Positions 1-13,551 are shown, counted from the stretch's first letter. The stretch: DNA of 64,000 nt from Ciona savignyi (GCA_000149265.1 CH003228.1:1467693-1531692); one strand, 5' to 3'. Translations and numbers: made by a program. The notes: generated by a model from the sequence alone, not told the origin.

Positions 1-224
1 TCAATTCGATCGAAAATTGAACAAAAACAGTGAGTTTAAACTGGTTTTACTGATTAGTTAACCATTATCAAAATCTGGATATCTGTAGCTCTGACGGTTA
101 TTTAGTCTACTTGGCCATATGAAAAGTAGTTTAAGGAGAACTTTTAACTGGTTGTAATCGTGGATTCAAATTACACCTAATGCCTGCTGTTGTAATGCTA
201 TTGATTATTTTATTGTCATTTTAG

Positions 225-3200
225 GATTCTCATATATTATTGCGCAATCATCCATACATGTTTGGCAAATGCAACATCACAACTTTTTCAATGATCCAAG
301 ATCAACCACCGGACGCTCTCAAAAATAATTGGGCTAAATATGTCAGAAGTTTCCTCAAATCTGATTCGGTATGCCATTTGTTTTCAGCATTAAGCTAATT
401 GATCAATATATTTGGCTTATACCTATAGGTACCTTCACCATTGACACCAATATCCATACTTATTTTATTTGCACTTGTGAATTAACAGTTTATCTGATAT
501 TTATTTTGTGAAATATTGTGTGAGTTATATTTTTTTTAAATAAAACTTGCCTCTCTGGTAGTATGATATATTTACAGTAAAAATTCATTACAGCACATTT
601 AGCCACCGATAATTCTTAATTTTGTTCACAAGAGACGGCTCATTAAGTTATTTATTTTCCCCCTAGCGTTCAATGTTTACAGATCAAGAAATTGACAATC
701 ATTCTGCTTTGCCAGCAACGGAAATGACGGTATACTTTCTGCAGATTCTTGTTTTGTCATGTTAATGTGGTTCTAATTAGACAGGTGTAGCTCTGATGCT
801 TGATGCTGTACAGTTCTACATGATATCGCTGTCGCGTATGATTAAAGCAGACAAATATAGTTTTTACCATCGAAGTATACCTTGCACTTCATCCGATGCA
901 TGGATGTCTGGCCCTCCACTTTTGGAAAAAATGAAATCGGTAATTATGTTTTTATTTATTGTGTCCAACTTATTTTGGTTTCCATAAAAGGTAATTATAC
1001 TGTTTAAAACATCACTTAAATACATATAAGCAAATATGCATTTTTTTAAGTATAATATAAAGAAATTGCTATTTTTACAAAGAATATTTTCTGGCAGACA
1101 CAGATTAAAGGGTTGACTGGGACACTGCTATTTGATGGTGATGGACGACGTACAAACGTTACATTTGATGTCTTATCGATAACCTATAACGGATTGGAGA
1201 AAGTGAGCTTTATTAAATTACGAAGTGAAGAGTGCAATTTCTGCATAGGTCCTTGGCCGGTTGAATTCCCCTGAGTAGTCATAATTACAAGCAGCCTATT
1301 TGTTTGCAAACTGTCAAAATATATTAACCGAATACATAAAAATTGTTTTAATCAATATAATATTTAAATTATTTTAATGTGAGTAATAATGCAAAAAAAA
1401 TATTTTATTTATGGTTAAATATTATATTTTTTAACAGTTGTTAAGATTTAAAATATTTTTTTTCTTTGATTGCAATAAAACTATTTTAAAGTTTAACAAG
1501 TTTAAACATGTTTGAATTTTTAGATTGGTCAATGGAAATACGACGCAGGAGGTACAAGTTTGTTTGGCATTCGACCAAATGTCAGTAAGCGATTGACGAT
1601 ATTCGAACGTCTTCAGCAACCAGATATACCAACGAGTAACAAATCACTCAAGAATACCACATTGATTGTAACTACAATCCAGGTAATGTTTGTTGCTTGA
1701 ACATTGGCTTTTTAAGCATAATTTGTATTATAATAACACATGGACTATTAGCATAAAGTTAGCGGTCACCTATTTCTTTAAAAAAATATGCACTTCCAAA
1801 TATGTTTACACAATTTCTGTTAATCCCCTATTATGCATACAAATATGACATCTCTTATATTTATAGGAACATCCTTATGTTTTTAAAGATACAAATGAAG
1901 AAGACAGTGATTACCAAGGATACTGTATTGATCTACTAAATGTAAGAACTTAAGCGTTTTAATTGAATTCAAGGTTCCGGATTAGCCTTGTTCGATAGAG
2001 ATACATGACCTTAATTTATTCAAGAAGAGGTTTAACATTAAAAATTTTTTATAGCTAATTAAATTTAAAAACATCTATTGCTTTCAGTCTTCCTTGTTTT
2101 GGCTTAAAAATCTATACAGTGGGTTAGTTGGTAGGTTTTCTCATTCAGCGATAGCGTCGGTTGACTGATTGGATTGTACTAAAACTACTGCATATAGCAC
2201 AAATTAATATGCCACATTGTTCTTGTTGTAAAACGTAAAATTTGTTTTGTGCCTAATCTTACAAATAATTTATTAGGTTCAAAATGCTTACAATATAGCA
2301 ACAATGCTAATGCTGTTCAATTAAAACAAATCAACTTGAGTGGGACATTGATACTGTACTCAAAAGTGTAAAAATCAAAGACATGACTGAGTTCATTATT
2401 AAAACATATTTTTTGAAACTCTCATTGTAATAACTTTGGATTTTAATGTTGGAGATTGGCAAAGAAAACCTGTCTAAAAGTAATCCAGTCCCAGGCCAGA
2501 ATGAATTTTTCTGTAACTAAAAAGAATTGCTGCTTTACGTGAATTTAAACATGGTATTTAGACAAATAGCCATGTTATGACTGTCTTTGTGGTTTACCAT
2601 CTTTTCCCCCTAAATAAACACATTTCCTATTCAATTTAATTACAGCTATTGGCAAAAGATTTGAAATTTTCCTATAAAATGGTTGAAGTTGGTGATACAA
2701 ATTATGGGGATGAGCTGGAAGATGGAACATGGGATGGAATGATTGGGGAAGTTATGAAGGGGGTGAGTTGTAAAATATTAAATAATGTTTTCCCTGGTAA
2801 ACCGATTAGGGTAAAATTTTCATTCAATTGTTTTGTTGATCGCATCTCTTTTTAACAGAATATGTTATTCATGGTTTATTCTAGTGGTTTGAAAACACTA
2901 GCAGCATTATCATATAAAACAATCTGATTACCTTGTGTCAACGACGTATTAGCATAGCTTTTGTATTCTAGACCTGACCTAACCGAACGACTGACAGGAA
3001 GTGTTTCAACAAACTAAGCTAATGATAAATTCTTAATATAAAATCAATACCTTACTTTACCAAAGCAATATCCACTTATCACTTTATATACATAACAGCA
3101 CGCTGATATGGCTGTTGCCCCACTCACCATCAACTATGTTCGCGAGAAAGTGGTTCGATTCACCAAACCATACATGAGTTTGGGTGTCAGTATTTTGTTT

Positions 3201-6200
3201 CGGAAACCACTGCAAGGAACTTCGAACTTATTCAGATTCTTGAACCCGTTGTCACTACTCATATGGGTTTTTATTATCGTTTCCTACCTTCTTGTGGCTT
3301 TTATCATGTTCTGCATAGCAAGGTAATTTAAGCTAAACTTATTTCAACATGCAATCGTTCATATCTTAGACAGAAAGAGTTTTATGTAAGAATAATGTAT
3401 GGTTGCTGACATAATTTTTAAATTTTCCTAACTGGGGTGGTGATGTAAAATTTCCATGATTTATGAAACTTTGATTTTTATTTAGGTCTAAAAGGGGGTC
3501 AAAAATTTTGGGTGAATTTTTTTAAAAGTAATACTGTATTTCAATATTTTATTTGTGTTGTAATCCTATTAACATGTAAATAGTGTAGATGTTTACATTA
3601 TCCATATTTGAAGCAACAGTCTTTCTAATGATTGGAATTTGTAAATGCGGTTCTCTATGTTTTGAATCGGCCAAATTTGCACCATGTCTGTTTGGGTGGT
3701 TCTGACTTTTGGATTATATTAATTTTATCTTTCCATGCATATATTCATAAATTATTGTGATCTGTACTTCTACAGGTTTAGTCCACGAGAATGGCACTCC
3801 CCTCATTCCTGCCAACCAAAGTCACCGACTGTGGTAAACAATTTCAGTATTCTCAATAGCTTGTGGTTTGGTTTTGGAGCTCTCATGCAGCAAGGCACAG
3901 AAGTCAGTCCCAGATCAATATCCACAAGGTAGAATACAATGCTGTTTAATCTATTGTGTATTTTCATGGATGTTGTGTTCATGTAATTCAACTAGAATAA
4001 TTTGTTTAGCAAATGAAGCAGGAAGTACGAACCAACGATCTTACAGCAGTATTATTGCCCATATAACTGCTCACCGATACTTTCAATGCACTGCTTTATA
4101 AATTTGGCAAGAGAAATGTATAGAAATAATAGGATTCCGGATGTCAGCTCTTTAATCCCATTTTCAGAATCAATAATATATTACCAATTTGTGGGAATTT
4201 GTCACGTTTAAAATCAATTGTGGCAATATGTGCCTTGATCGTTTATTATATTCTGTAATACCATTACTGAGTGACGCAACTTATTTTGAAGTTGTGGTCA
4301 AAGTTTTGTAAACTTTCATGAAAACTTAAGCTAGGAATATTTAATTTATTTTACAGTTGTAAAGGTTGTGGAGATTTAAATTTTTTTTTGCAATGACAAA
4401 CAAGGTGCAAAAACTTCATCGAGACGAATTTAGGTAAACAGTATTCTAACAACTGGGGGATAACAAGTCTTGGTTTCTTATCATAAATAAGCATACTATA
4501 TCCTATTCTTGATGATATCTTTGGTGTTTAAAAGCTTGTCATTTTCTTTTTAATTTTTAATTATGTTTTTTTACAATTAACAAAAACATAACCTTATACA
4601 ACACTTTAAATGTATAGACTACAACACTTTCTAATTTAACTACACAGGTTGTTGGCTGGAGTGTGGTGGTTTTTCACCTTGATAATTATCTCGTCATACA
4701 CGGCGAATCTTGCTGCATTTCTCACCGTCACTCGAATGGTGAGTGACATCTCATCGGCGGATGACCTTGCTACACAAACAAAGATCAAATATGGCATGAT
4801 GAGGGAGGGGTCAACAAAGAATTTCTTTCAAGTATGTTGTCATTTACATAAGAAAAGCTAAAATTTAATATGTGGTTTGCCACACACTATAATAGAGTTG
4901 TCAAAGATGGTATACGGCGATGGCCATTAAATTCATTCTAATACATTTTTACACTTTGTTATTTGTAATGCCCCAATTATATTTAAATTCCTAAATTATT
5001 TAAAGAATTCCAAGATCAAGACATATAAGGAAATGTGGAACTACATGGTACAGAATGAGGAAAACTTTGTTACAAATAATCAAGATGGCATGGAAAGGGT
5101 GCTTGCTGGTAAGCTAATAGTTTTTTATCAAATTCGCAAAATCTTTAAGGGATGGTATTATTAACTCCTATTATCTGGGCTTGGGAACCATCTTCATTAT
5201 GGCAGATCGTCAGATTACCACATGTGTTTTTCCTACTGTGGCCACCAACTAGGATATGTATGATTCCTATAAATGGGAAAGAGCAAGGGACATTCTCACA
5301 CAGGCAATTTGTAAATTTCCACCTGCTCACCATTAATTTACATCACCGCATGCCCACCATTAATTCACTGGGTTCAGGCGATGTCTAAGAGTCTTGCCAA
5401 ACGACAAAATCAATTGCATGCCACTGGTTTCGATCCGACAACCTTACAGGCAGAAAAGGTACGCAAGCTGTTCACTTGGACAAATGATCTAACAGTGAAG
5501 CCATGTTGTAACACCTCCAGAAATTTTCAAATCCCCAAGATTGTCTCAACCATAAGTTTTATAATGTTCTCTGATAAGGACTACTAACCATTCAATGAAA
5601 CTTAACGATTTTTGTCTAGGAGATTATGCTTACCTTATGGAATCAACTACATTGGAGTACATGGTGTCCCAAAATTGTAACCTGACACAAGTCGGTGGCC
5701 TCCTGGACACAATTGGGTATGGAATTGCCACCATGGGTAAGATATGTTATTCACATATGTATAATATAAGGGTAAAACAATATCCACAATAACCCAACTG
5801 CAAGTCCTTAGACAAATGCTTGAGTTTAATTATTCAAACTATTTTTTACAATGGCATTGATGGACAAGAGTTTTGTTGACAGAATCTTCTTTGAGAGATG
5901 AACTGAGTGTATCAATTCTAAAGTTGCAGGAGGGTGGATTGTTAGATGAGTTGAAGCTAAAATGGTGGAACCATGCAGCAGTGCAATGTCCATCGGTAAT
6001 CTATTGTCAATAATCGCAACTGGAAATGTAATATCAAATGACATATTTCTAGGAAGACACTTCTAACACCCAGTCATTAAGTGTGGCTAATTTAGGTGGA
6101 GCTTTTGTCTTCCTGACTATTGGTGCTTCAGTTGCGATAATTACTGCTGTCGCAGAATTCTTGGCACATTCTTTGATGAACGCCAAGCTTAAAAAGGTTA

Positions 6201-7180
6201 GAATATCAATTGGTTTTTATGTACATTTTATAACTGGGAAAATGATAAGGTATAATCGATCGTCAGAATACACAGCTGAAGCTATTTCAGCGTGTCTTGT
6301 ATTTGAAAGTGTGATTTATATTTTGGTTAGCATATACAATTGAGGCAGAAAGGTAATTTTTTGGTTAATGCCAACTCGTTATACTTATATTTTAGACCAA
6401 ATGGAAGGATGAATTGATTGTTGGTCTTTCTACTATTTGTACTTGCGATAAAGAACTTTTAAGAACCCCATTTTTTCAACAAACAAGTAAAGAAGGGGCT
6501 GAAAAACTAGTTAAGCTCAAGGAAGTGTACTGCTCTTGTATTGAATGCTGTAAACTAAATAAATCTGAGTCTGAACAGGTAATTATATTGTGAATGCCAA
6601 ATTTTAATTTTCATATCATTTTGCTAATTATTCTGTAACTGTACAGGTAAATGTAATTATTTTATTTTTCTAGGTCAAGTTTTCCCACATTCCTACTGCT
6701 ATAAATGAACCCTACTGTGATCAATTTACAACGATGGTGGAAACCGTGCTAAATGATGAGGATCCTCCTGCTCTTCTGAAAAGTACTTCTTCCACCACAA
6801 AGCAACTGAACCTGGCATCATTTAATTCTCAAGATATGGAAAGTTTTGCTCACTCTGCATCATCACCTAGTGGTCAACTCTATCAAAGTAGCTCAATGTC
6901 ACTACCTGTCGCATCCCCAATCACCAGACCAAACAAGCAAACTACCTCGAAATTTTCTGAGAAACAGTGCTGCCGGACTGGAGGTGCCACAGGAACTGGT
7001 GTGTGCATTGCTGATAGTGGAAGTACTAGTCGGGTCAGCCCAGAAACCTATGAAATTCGAAGATGGCTTTTTGCCAATCATCGCAATAGACGTAGTTATA
7101 TGGCAGGGAAACCAGATTTGGGTCACGAGCTGCCTGGAGCAAGCAGCGTTTCCTTTAACTATACAACTGATATTGCATAA
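225..7180 (+). CDS. kainate-type ionotropic glutamate receptor, 5' end outside the window
   Basis: Ligand-gated cation channel of the plasma membrane, most like vertebrate GluK subunits. Sixteen exons are readable: 225-368, 667-729, 781-939, 1098-1202, 1524-1682, 1867-1941, 2646-2762, 3099-3322, 3776-3928, 4648-4831, 5006-5108, 5620-5736, 5883-5995, 6053-6196, 6396-6578, 6674-7180. Phases agree throughout and give 849 residues. In order: end of the amino-terminal domain (about 1-210), S1 ligand half with APLTI followed by the binding Arg, M1 near 326-346, pore loop with GALMQQG, M3 with [12 protein letters not shown] (406-425), S2 with YLMESTT and [10 protein letters not shown]4 near 589-608, and a 241-residue tail. 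The Q/R-site codon at 3888-3890 is CAG (Gln). The S2 stretch after GIAT is shorter than in GluK2. Signal peptide and first exons lie left of the window. Kainate rather than AMPA is favoured by [14 protein letters not shown] and the ESTT motif. Confidence 0.95.
5200..5462 (-). repeat. degraded SINE copy in a receptor intron
   Basis: The intron between the receptor exons ending at 5108 and starting at 5620 holds a decayed copy of the same roughly 300-base SINE seen whole at 35623-35913. Recognisable parts are the ending with 'aaatgggaaagagcaaggg', the middle 'ggttcaggcgatgtc' and the head side 'actggtttcgatccgacaacc'. Confidence 0.6.
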
Positions 7181-7246
7181 TTATTGAATTTTGTGTCATG
7201 CTAAATAAGTTTTTACTTGATAGCAACTACTGCATGATCGCATACG

Positions 7247-7258
7247 TTTATTAATAAA
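7247..7258. terminator. palindromic poly(A) signal shared by two convergent genes
   Basis: The 12-base perfect palindrome tttattaataaa gives AATAAA on both strands. It sits 67 bases after the receptor stop and 88 bases after the DUSP14-like stop, so one site can serve both mRNAs, whose 3' ends would overlap. Signal identity is seen; its use in both directions is inferred. Confidence 0.55.
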
Positions 7259-7345
7259 ATAGTAAAAATGTAAATATTTAGATAAAATACTGATGTTATG
7301 ACACAGTGAAGAATAGTTTGATAGTAATGTGTAAAAATTATCAGA

Positions 7346-8730
7346 TTAGCGGCGGCGTCTGCTTGGAAATGGGACCATATTTCTTGCTTCTTCCCGATAC
7401 ACATCAGGTATAGGTCCCATGGAAGACTGGACCATGGTGACCGAGTTTCTGCCGTAAAGCCTTTTCTCGTACTCGATCAGCTGTTTCCAAAACCCCACGT
7501 TTGGTCTGATAATTGGTCTGCAACTTTTTACATGGGTGTGGGCATCTCGCAATGTTAATCTGTAAATTCAAGTTTACTCTTATTTTCAATAACTGTTATC
7601 TACAACAATATATTTAGAAAAATGCTTAGTGGATCTACATTTCTATCTCTCATATTATGACCTGTGATACTTCATCAGGTAGGCAATACATAATGAAGAA
7701 GATCTTGACACTCCAGCGACACAGTGTACCAGACAGCGAATTCCATTCTCAGATTTATTATGTATTAGGTCAGCGACTTGATCAAAGTATGGTGATAGTT
7801 GGGCATGTGGAACATCATTAACTGGCACCCTTACCTGAAAATACAATACAAGTGACAAATATAATTAAAACTCTATGATTACCTCTCAACTCATGGAAGT
7901 TTGATAACTGCAAAGTGTATGGCTTTATGCTGAAATATCACGTCATTAAACCAAACCATGCCAACTACAGTTAATTAGCTACAAACTAAGAGCAGGTTTC
8001 GCTGGTGGTATCGTATATTATTGCAGTAAAGTGCACTTTCCAATTACTTTGTGGAGTACATTCAAAAACGTATAGATGCCATGCTATCCAGACTGTCCTA
8101 CATTGTATTAAAATTGATTATTCTTGTTATCATGTCCGTTTAATCATTGGTTGTGGTAAAATCTCAGTCACCTCAAATATGATACTGCATTGCCAAACAC
8201 AGAAGTAAATTATACATCACACTAAATTAGATCTCAAGGAGATACTTTAAAATTTGTTGTAAGGAGTAAAACATGAAACTTAGTTTAAAGAGACTTAAAA
8301 AAGTACTCACATCTGCATCCACTTTGATGTGATTTACCCAAAAAAGGCTTAAGTGTTGATACAACAACAAAAAATTGGAAAATAACATTAGGTAAGTGAC
8401 TACCCTGTATTATAATTTACACGATTTTATTGTATATTAAATGCCATCCATGAAACATTAAAAATTATTGTAAGCAAATAAAGGCACAGGTGTGGAGAAT
8501 TGGAAATATAAGGCCACACAATATTTGAATATAAAATAAATGTTTAGGCATTGCCGAAGAAGATTACTTACAACTTCGACACCTTTCCAGCGCGGGCAGC
8601 GTAGGTCAATAGTTGCATTTATGATGAATTGAATTTGCTTATTATAAACTGATTGTTGATTTTGTAACGCTGCTACGCCACACAAAAACAACCTTGGAGT
8701 TATTTCGTTAATTCCATTCCAGAGAGACAT
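7346..8730 (-). CDS. DUSP14: dual-specificity phosphatase, DUSP14-like
   Basis: Small atypical dual-specificity phosphatase that removes phosphate from Tyr and Ser/Thr; vertebrate DUSP14 acts on MAP kinases and TAB1 in the cytoplasm. Three exons in transcript order: 8730-8572, 7834-7662, 7559-7346; 181 residues against 198 in human DUSP14. The start MSLWNGINEI is the only ATG that keeps the N-terminal phosphatase strand (ITPRLFLCG). The active site HCVAGVSRS gives Cys91 and Arg97, with the likely general acid Asp60 in PVNDVPHA. The stretch RPIIRPNVGFWKQLIEYE is almost identical to DUSP14, and the family-typical MVQSSMGPIPDVY follows. No MAPK-docking CH2 domain is present, as expected. It ends in a basic PSRRRR tail instead of the vertebrate ending. 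DUSP18/21 are less similar in the C-terminal third. Confidence 0.93.
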
Positions 8731-8984
8731 TGTTATGTTATTACAAAACCATAGCAATTCTTACAGAATAAAAGGCTAGAAAAACGTCACACCAACCATA
8801 GAAATATCGAAGAGCTTGAGAATAATTAGCGCAGCTGATTAATCTACAGAATTTATAAAAATTGTGGGTTCGAAGTTAGTTACCTGGTAAATATATTTAA
8901 AACGTGATTTTTTGTTACTTGTTACTTACTGTTCATTAAACACAAGACAACGAGTACAGGTTAGGATGAAACGGAGTTTTCAAT

Positions 8985-9120
8985 TTTATCCTCGTGAATA
9001 GGAAAACGCAAGGGGCGTTTACACACGGGCGTCAGATTACCTCGCGTTCACCGTCGATTTACCGGAGACATAGCAGTGTGTTGTGTATGATTTAGACATT
9101 TCTTCAATTGGTTTTAGAAG
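8985..9120 (-). repeat. partial SINE copy
   Basis: Upstream of the DUSP14-like gene, 'aggaaaacgcaaggggcg', 'cagattacctcgcg' and 'cagtgtgttgtgtatgat' match the 3' half of the SINE at 35623-35913. The tRNA-like head is missing. The remainder of 8731-9477 shows nothing else recognisable. Confidence 0.6.
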
Positions 9121-9477
9121 ATACCAAAACATAGGGTTATCAAAGTAGGTACCAACTAATGAAATTAAAAAACAAAACAATAACTAGAATGTCAACCAAA
9201 TGTTGGCTATCGCTATTTTTAAAACCCAATTTGACTCCACGATAAATGTTTCTTCGTGCAGAAACGATAGTTTCCCCGGTAACCCAAACACCTTCGGTAG
9301 GCCTATAACTGATATATACGTAAAAAACCTTTGGTATAACTGATAAGTAAAAATAAATTTACCGGGAAAAGTTAAAGATGAGCATTAGATGTTTGCACAT
9401 TTGTTAAAAATTATTTTTTTATTATAAATTTATAACGGTTTTAAATTCACAGCTGTTGTATACAATAGTGTATAATA

Positions 9478-10924
9478 ATGAAAACTGTTGCGGAAGTAAA
9501 TCAAGTCAACAGAGAAAAATATAATGCCAAGAAGCCACACAAGAAGAACAATGATGGTACCAAGCGAAACTCCTATGATAAGGTACACAATTGTTCATAC
9601 TGTGGGAGAGACCACCCACACAGAAAATGTCCAGCATATGGAAAATATTGCTCAAACTGTGGAATAAGAAATCACTTTGCATCAAACTGCAGGAAAAAAT
9701 TGTATTCGAAAAGAGTACAAAGAGTTGATGTTACATCAAGTGAAGACGAGCGAGAAAATATCGTAAATCTGCGCTCTATAAAAATTGAAACACTTGACAT
9801 GAAGGAGAATAAGTCAAAAATGTTGACTCAACTAAGGATTAAAGACAACAATCAAAACAAATACAATCTAGAAGTCAAGCTAGATACGGGATCAGAAGCG
9901 AATGTGATCCCAAAGAGACTTTTTCAGAAGTTGGAGAATCAGAGACTCATTAAGTCCAATACAGTACTCCGTGCTTTTGGGAACCATGAGATAAAGCCAG
10001 ATGGCACAACAAAAATTCAATGTTTCAATAAGAGAAAAGAATCTTTTGATCTAATATTTTATGTGACTGATGCTACCGAGACAGCAATTCTAGGAGAAGA
10101 AGCATGTGAAACACTGAACTTGGTAAAGAGAAAAGACCTGCGAAACCGACAAATGATACGAAAGAAATACCAGGACAGGGGAACAAAGCCTCTCATTCAA
10201 CGAAAAGAGAGAGATGGGGAAAGATATAGAGAAGATAAACATTGGAAAAAAGCAATTGTTACTGGTCAACGGCATGAACCTCGTACATATACTATTCGAA
10301 ACAGACATGGTCAGTTACGACGCAATCGCTTTTATCTACAGAAAACACAAGAATCCCCTGTATTTGATAATGCATGTATTCCGGATTACTATGTGCCATG
10401 AGTAGTCCCGGTAACGATAATACTGTTACCGTGCCTTGCAACAATAATGCTGCAAATATTAGACCTGCTGTTCGCGCAATATATCTATTTCACGATATGG
10501 ACAATCAATTATTAGACCTGTTAGATTTCATGAACATGTATGACTTACATTCTAATGTCCATATTGTATATATAAGTTTTCTGTTTCATACACAATGATA
10601 ATCAGTTGTGAATTTTAAGTAACTCGCCATTTTTATATACCTATGTCATATAACTGTTATTGTGCTATTATGAATCTGTACAATGATACTTTTAGAAAAA
10701 GGGGGATGTAATAGTTAAATATAGCGCCCCTAGTGTTCACACTATAATACCCACAATGCTTTATGTTAATCTGAAGGACATTCTAGACTTGACGCAATAC
10801 AATGAGGACCGCTATAACGTGTGCTCTAATATATGCACGTGCTTAGACCTGCCAGGAACTCAGAAGTTATATAGACAGAGTCAATAACTCATATGAAGTA
10901 AATGTGCAAGAACACATCATTACA
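9478..10924 (+). mobile_element. Ty3/Gypsy-like LTR retroelement remnant
   Basis: Fossil LTR retroelement. Visible parts are a gag-type CCHC zinc knuckle (CSNCGIRNHFASNC) preceded by a second Cys-His cluster, a retroviral-type aspartic protease start (LEVKLDTGSEANVIP), a stretch resembling an integrase C-terminal tail (HGQLRRNRFYLQ), a polypurine tract (about 10695-10706) and a 3' LTR. No 5' LTR was recognised. The copy looks broken and incomplete, with more than one break. Family assignment to Ty3/Gypsy is inferred from the protease and tail. Age cannot be judged without a second LTR. Confidence 0.75.
10707..10924 (+). repeat. 3' LTR of the retroelement remnant
   Basis: A 218-base segment begins with tgtaat directly after the purine tract agaaaaaggggga and ends with the inverted form attaca, the usual TG...CA layout of an LTR. 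No matching 5' LTR was found upstream of 9478. Confidence 0.6.
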
Positions 10925-11955
10925 GTATTTGTGCGACCTTTTCTGGGTAAACTTGTGTGATTTACATGTATTTTTAGGTTTATAATAATACTTTTCACTT
11001 TTTTGAAATTTAAAATCATTAGTTCGTTTGAATTCTATGATATTACAAAACAAATAATATCGACCAGAAATTGGCTTAAATGGTTTTTCATGACGTGTAA
11101 CCCAAAATGTGCCACAACATATCTAATATATATTAGCTTACACCTTTAAAAAGTTCAACGTATTAGTTTCTTTTAATCATTTGTCATTTTTAGTGTTGGG
11201 GGGTCCTCTGCTAAACACATGAATCGAATACAAATCAATAGTGAATTTTAAAACGAACAATAAAACACATTCGGATAACCCATTGGCCCATTCCCACCAT
11301 GAACCATTTCGGGAAACTCAATAACACAAATAATTAGAACTAATAAATTAAACTTTGTGTTAGTTAAAATCTATCAGAACTTTCACTTTGCCCTATGATA
11401 TTAGCAAATCCACCTTTTTTATTGTTTCGCATTTCAGGCATTTATTGTCGTAGAATTATTAAATAAAAATGAAAAAATATATTAATTGAAATATCTCCAA
11501 AAAGCCGGCAATAATATATAAAAAAATGAATTATCTGTGTTAATATTGTGACTATAAGTTTTAAATGTATAATTAATTTGGTCCAAAACTACATTATTTG
11601 CCAGGCTAGTCGGTAGTTTGATTGACAGCTTGAAAAAATAAATTGAATTAAATACAATTGAAAAAGGTTTAAAACCTATAAAACATGCATGTGATTGTTA
11701 CTCATTGTCGTGACATTATTTATTGGATTTCCGCCACCTTTCCATCTATATGGCATCGTGCCTTCTAATCTCTCCAGGACATGTCTATTAATAATAATTT
11801 GGTCCTCTTTTGGGTCGATATTCTTTGGTGCTTTGAAATGCCCGAGTTCAGTTTGGTGTATTGTATTTGCAGGGATGTTAGATACTGTTTTTCCTGGAAA
11901 TAAATAGTTTAGTAAATCAAATGTTTGCCTATTTTTTCGAGTAAAAAGTGGTAGT
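10925..11955. other. intergenic, no gene seen
   Basis: AT-rich DNA between the retroelement remnant and the 3' end of the gene at 11956. Open frames here (for example 11695-11907) have no resemblance to a known family and no convincing splice context. Confidence 0.5.
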
Positions 11956-13551
11956 TTACATCATTGATATGCACCAACCTCCAAAACTTTGAGATGTCTG
12001 CACTAACGTTCTCGGCAGATGGTATTCCCCTCGCAGATAAGCAGCGGTCTTTGTTCCTGCATTGGTTGTAACATCAGAAACAGGATCGTCCCATGCCTTG
12101 ACAACAGAAGCTTTCGCTCTATCACCAACAATATGCATTATTTTATCGGCTCTCCTGCGCCTCTTGTGAGCAGCCGCTTCTCGTAGAAGACGTTGCTCTT
12201 TGTTCTTAGAAGCAACGGCTTTGGGCAGATGAGGCAACATCTCTGATTTAATTGTATCAATTGCTTCGAATTTATGTTTTGGAAAGCAAGGTTTGTAAGC
12301 AACCACATCTGGCCGATAAGCTCTTTGCAACAGTCTCTTTCCTGCTGTGTAATCGTGTTGTTTTGTGGCTGGGATTCTCGCAGGACGTATAACGGTGCTT
12401 GTCAGAAGAGGACTATAATTTTAATCAGTGTTAACATTTTGCCTTGTGTATAAATAATTATAAAGATGCCGTTTGTCTAAAAGCTTTACACAAAATTAAA
12501 TACATAGAAGTACATAATGTGTACTTAAAAGTTAACGCTCAGCTTTTGTAAAATATATATCCCATAATGAAACTATAATTATTTATAAATCTTAATTACA
12601 AATCTATAGCTTATTTTTAAACCACTTTAAAGCTACTTTTCAGTTTCGTGGATTTTGACAAGTTTTTTCCAAGGTTTAGGTCGGTTCCTCATCCAAGATG
12701 CTCCGTTGGTGACTTCGGCGCCCGTTAATTGGTCAACAATCATCACGTCATTGGTTGGATCTATCAATGCATGATTGTATTTAAATTTTTATCACAGGTA
12801 AAATAATGAAAACTAAATATTTGTCCAACGTTCATGTACATCACTTGAATTTAAAAATGTGAGGGCTTGTGCAAAGGATATTCACATTTTAACGATAGAC
12901 TATAAATAAAAACATATATTTTACTAGTTTACGGTACAGTGTTTTACCAACGACAGTTTGTCCAGTGTGCTGAAGAAATCTCTTTTGATACAATGGTTGT
13001 AAGTTTGCTGCCTCTTTTAGTTGTAGATTCTTATTCTTCTCTTCTCCTACAGCTATGTGGTTCTGTTGACTGAAAGTTCGCAAAATATATTTCAAAATGG
13101 ACCTATAAACAGGTCTATTACAAGTTTAAAATTTTAACCGAAAAATAGAACTAAGGAGTCACGTTTGTATACATACAGTATAGACAAAACACTTCCGGTT
13201 ATAGTCACGCATATGATCTGGAAAACCGGTAAAAATGCAGAATACACATGTTAACTTACCCAACCCTAAGATGTTTTAAAGCTTGTTTCGTAGTCTTCGT
13301 TTTAAGCAAAGTTTTAAATCGTTTCACGTCATTTGGTATGGTACTCACCGTGACTCTGTTAAAACAGCCGTAAGTTATAATTCACTTACAAACTAACTTA
13401 ATATCAAAAATGTAGCCTAATGTAAAAAAAATCAGATATATAAAATTAGACAAAAGAACGCCAGTACAAAAACTTACCGTTTGGGATCATTCTCAATGTG
13501 CATGAGGTAGGTACCAAATGATGTTGGAAGGTATTTGTGTATTGGATACAT
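11956..13551 (-). CDS. uncharacterised basic protein, five exons
   Basis: I do not recognise the family. Exons in transcript order: 13551-13478, 13355-13260, 13102-12948, 12760-12637, 12412-11956. All borders are GT-AG and all phases agree, giving 301 residues starting MYPIHKYLPTSFGTYL. The protein is rich in Lys and Arg, with a run AAAHKRRRRADK in the last exon that could be a nuclear-localisation or nucleic-acid-contact patch. No signal peptide or membrane segment is visible. The fourth junction uses a weak donor (GTAGCT); if it is not used, the protein stops at 12633 after HETEK and the last exon would belong to something else. The in-frame join favours the longer model. It is divergent from the gene at 14161, with 609 bases between starts, so a shared promoter is possible. 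Confidence 0.6.

Noticed and set aside
6902-7126. Minus-strand open frame within the receptor's last exon
   Set aside because: Antisense shadow of the receptor tail; no family resemblance.
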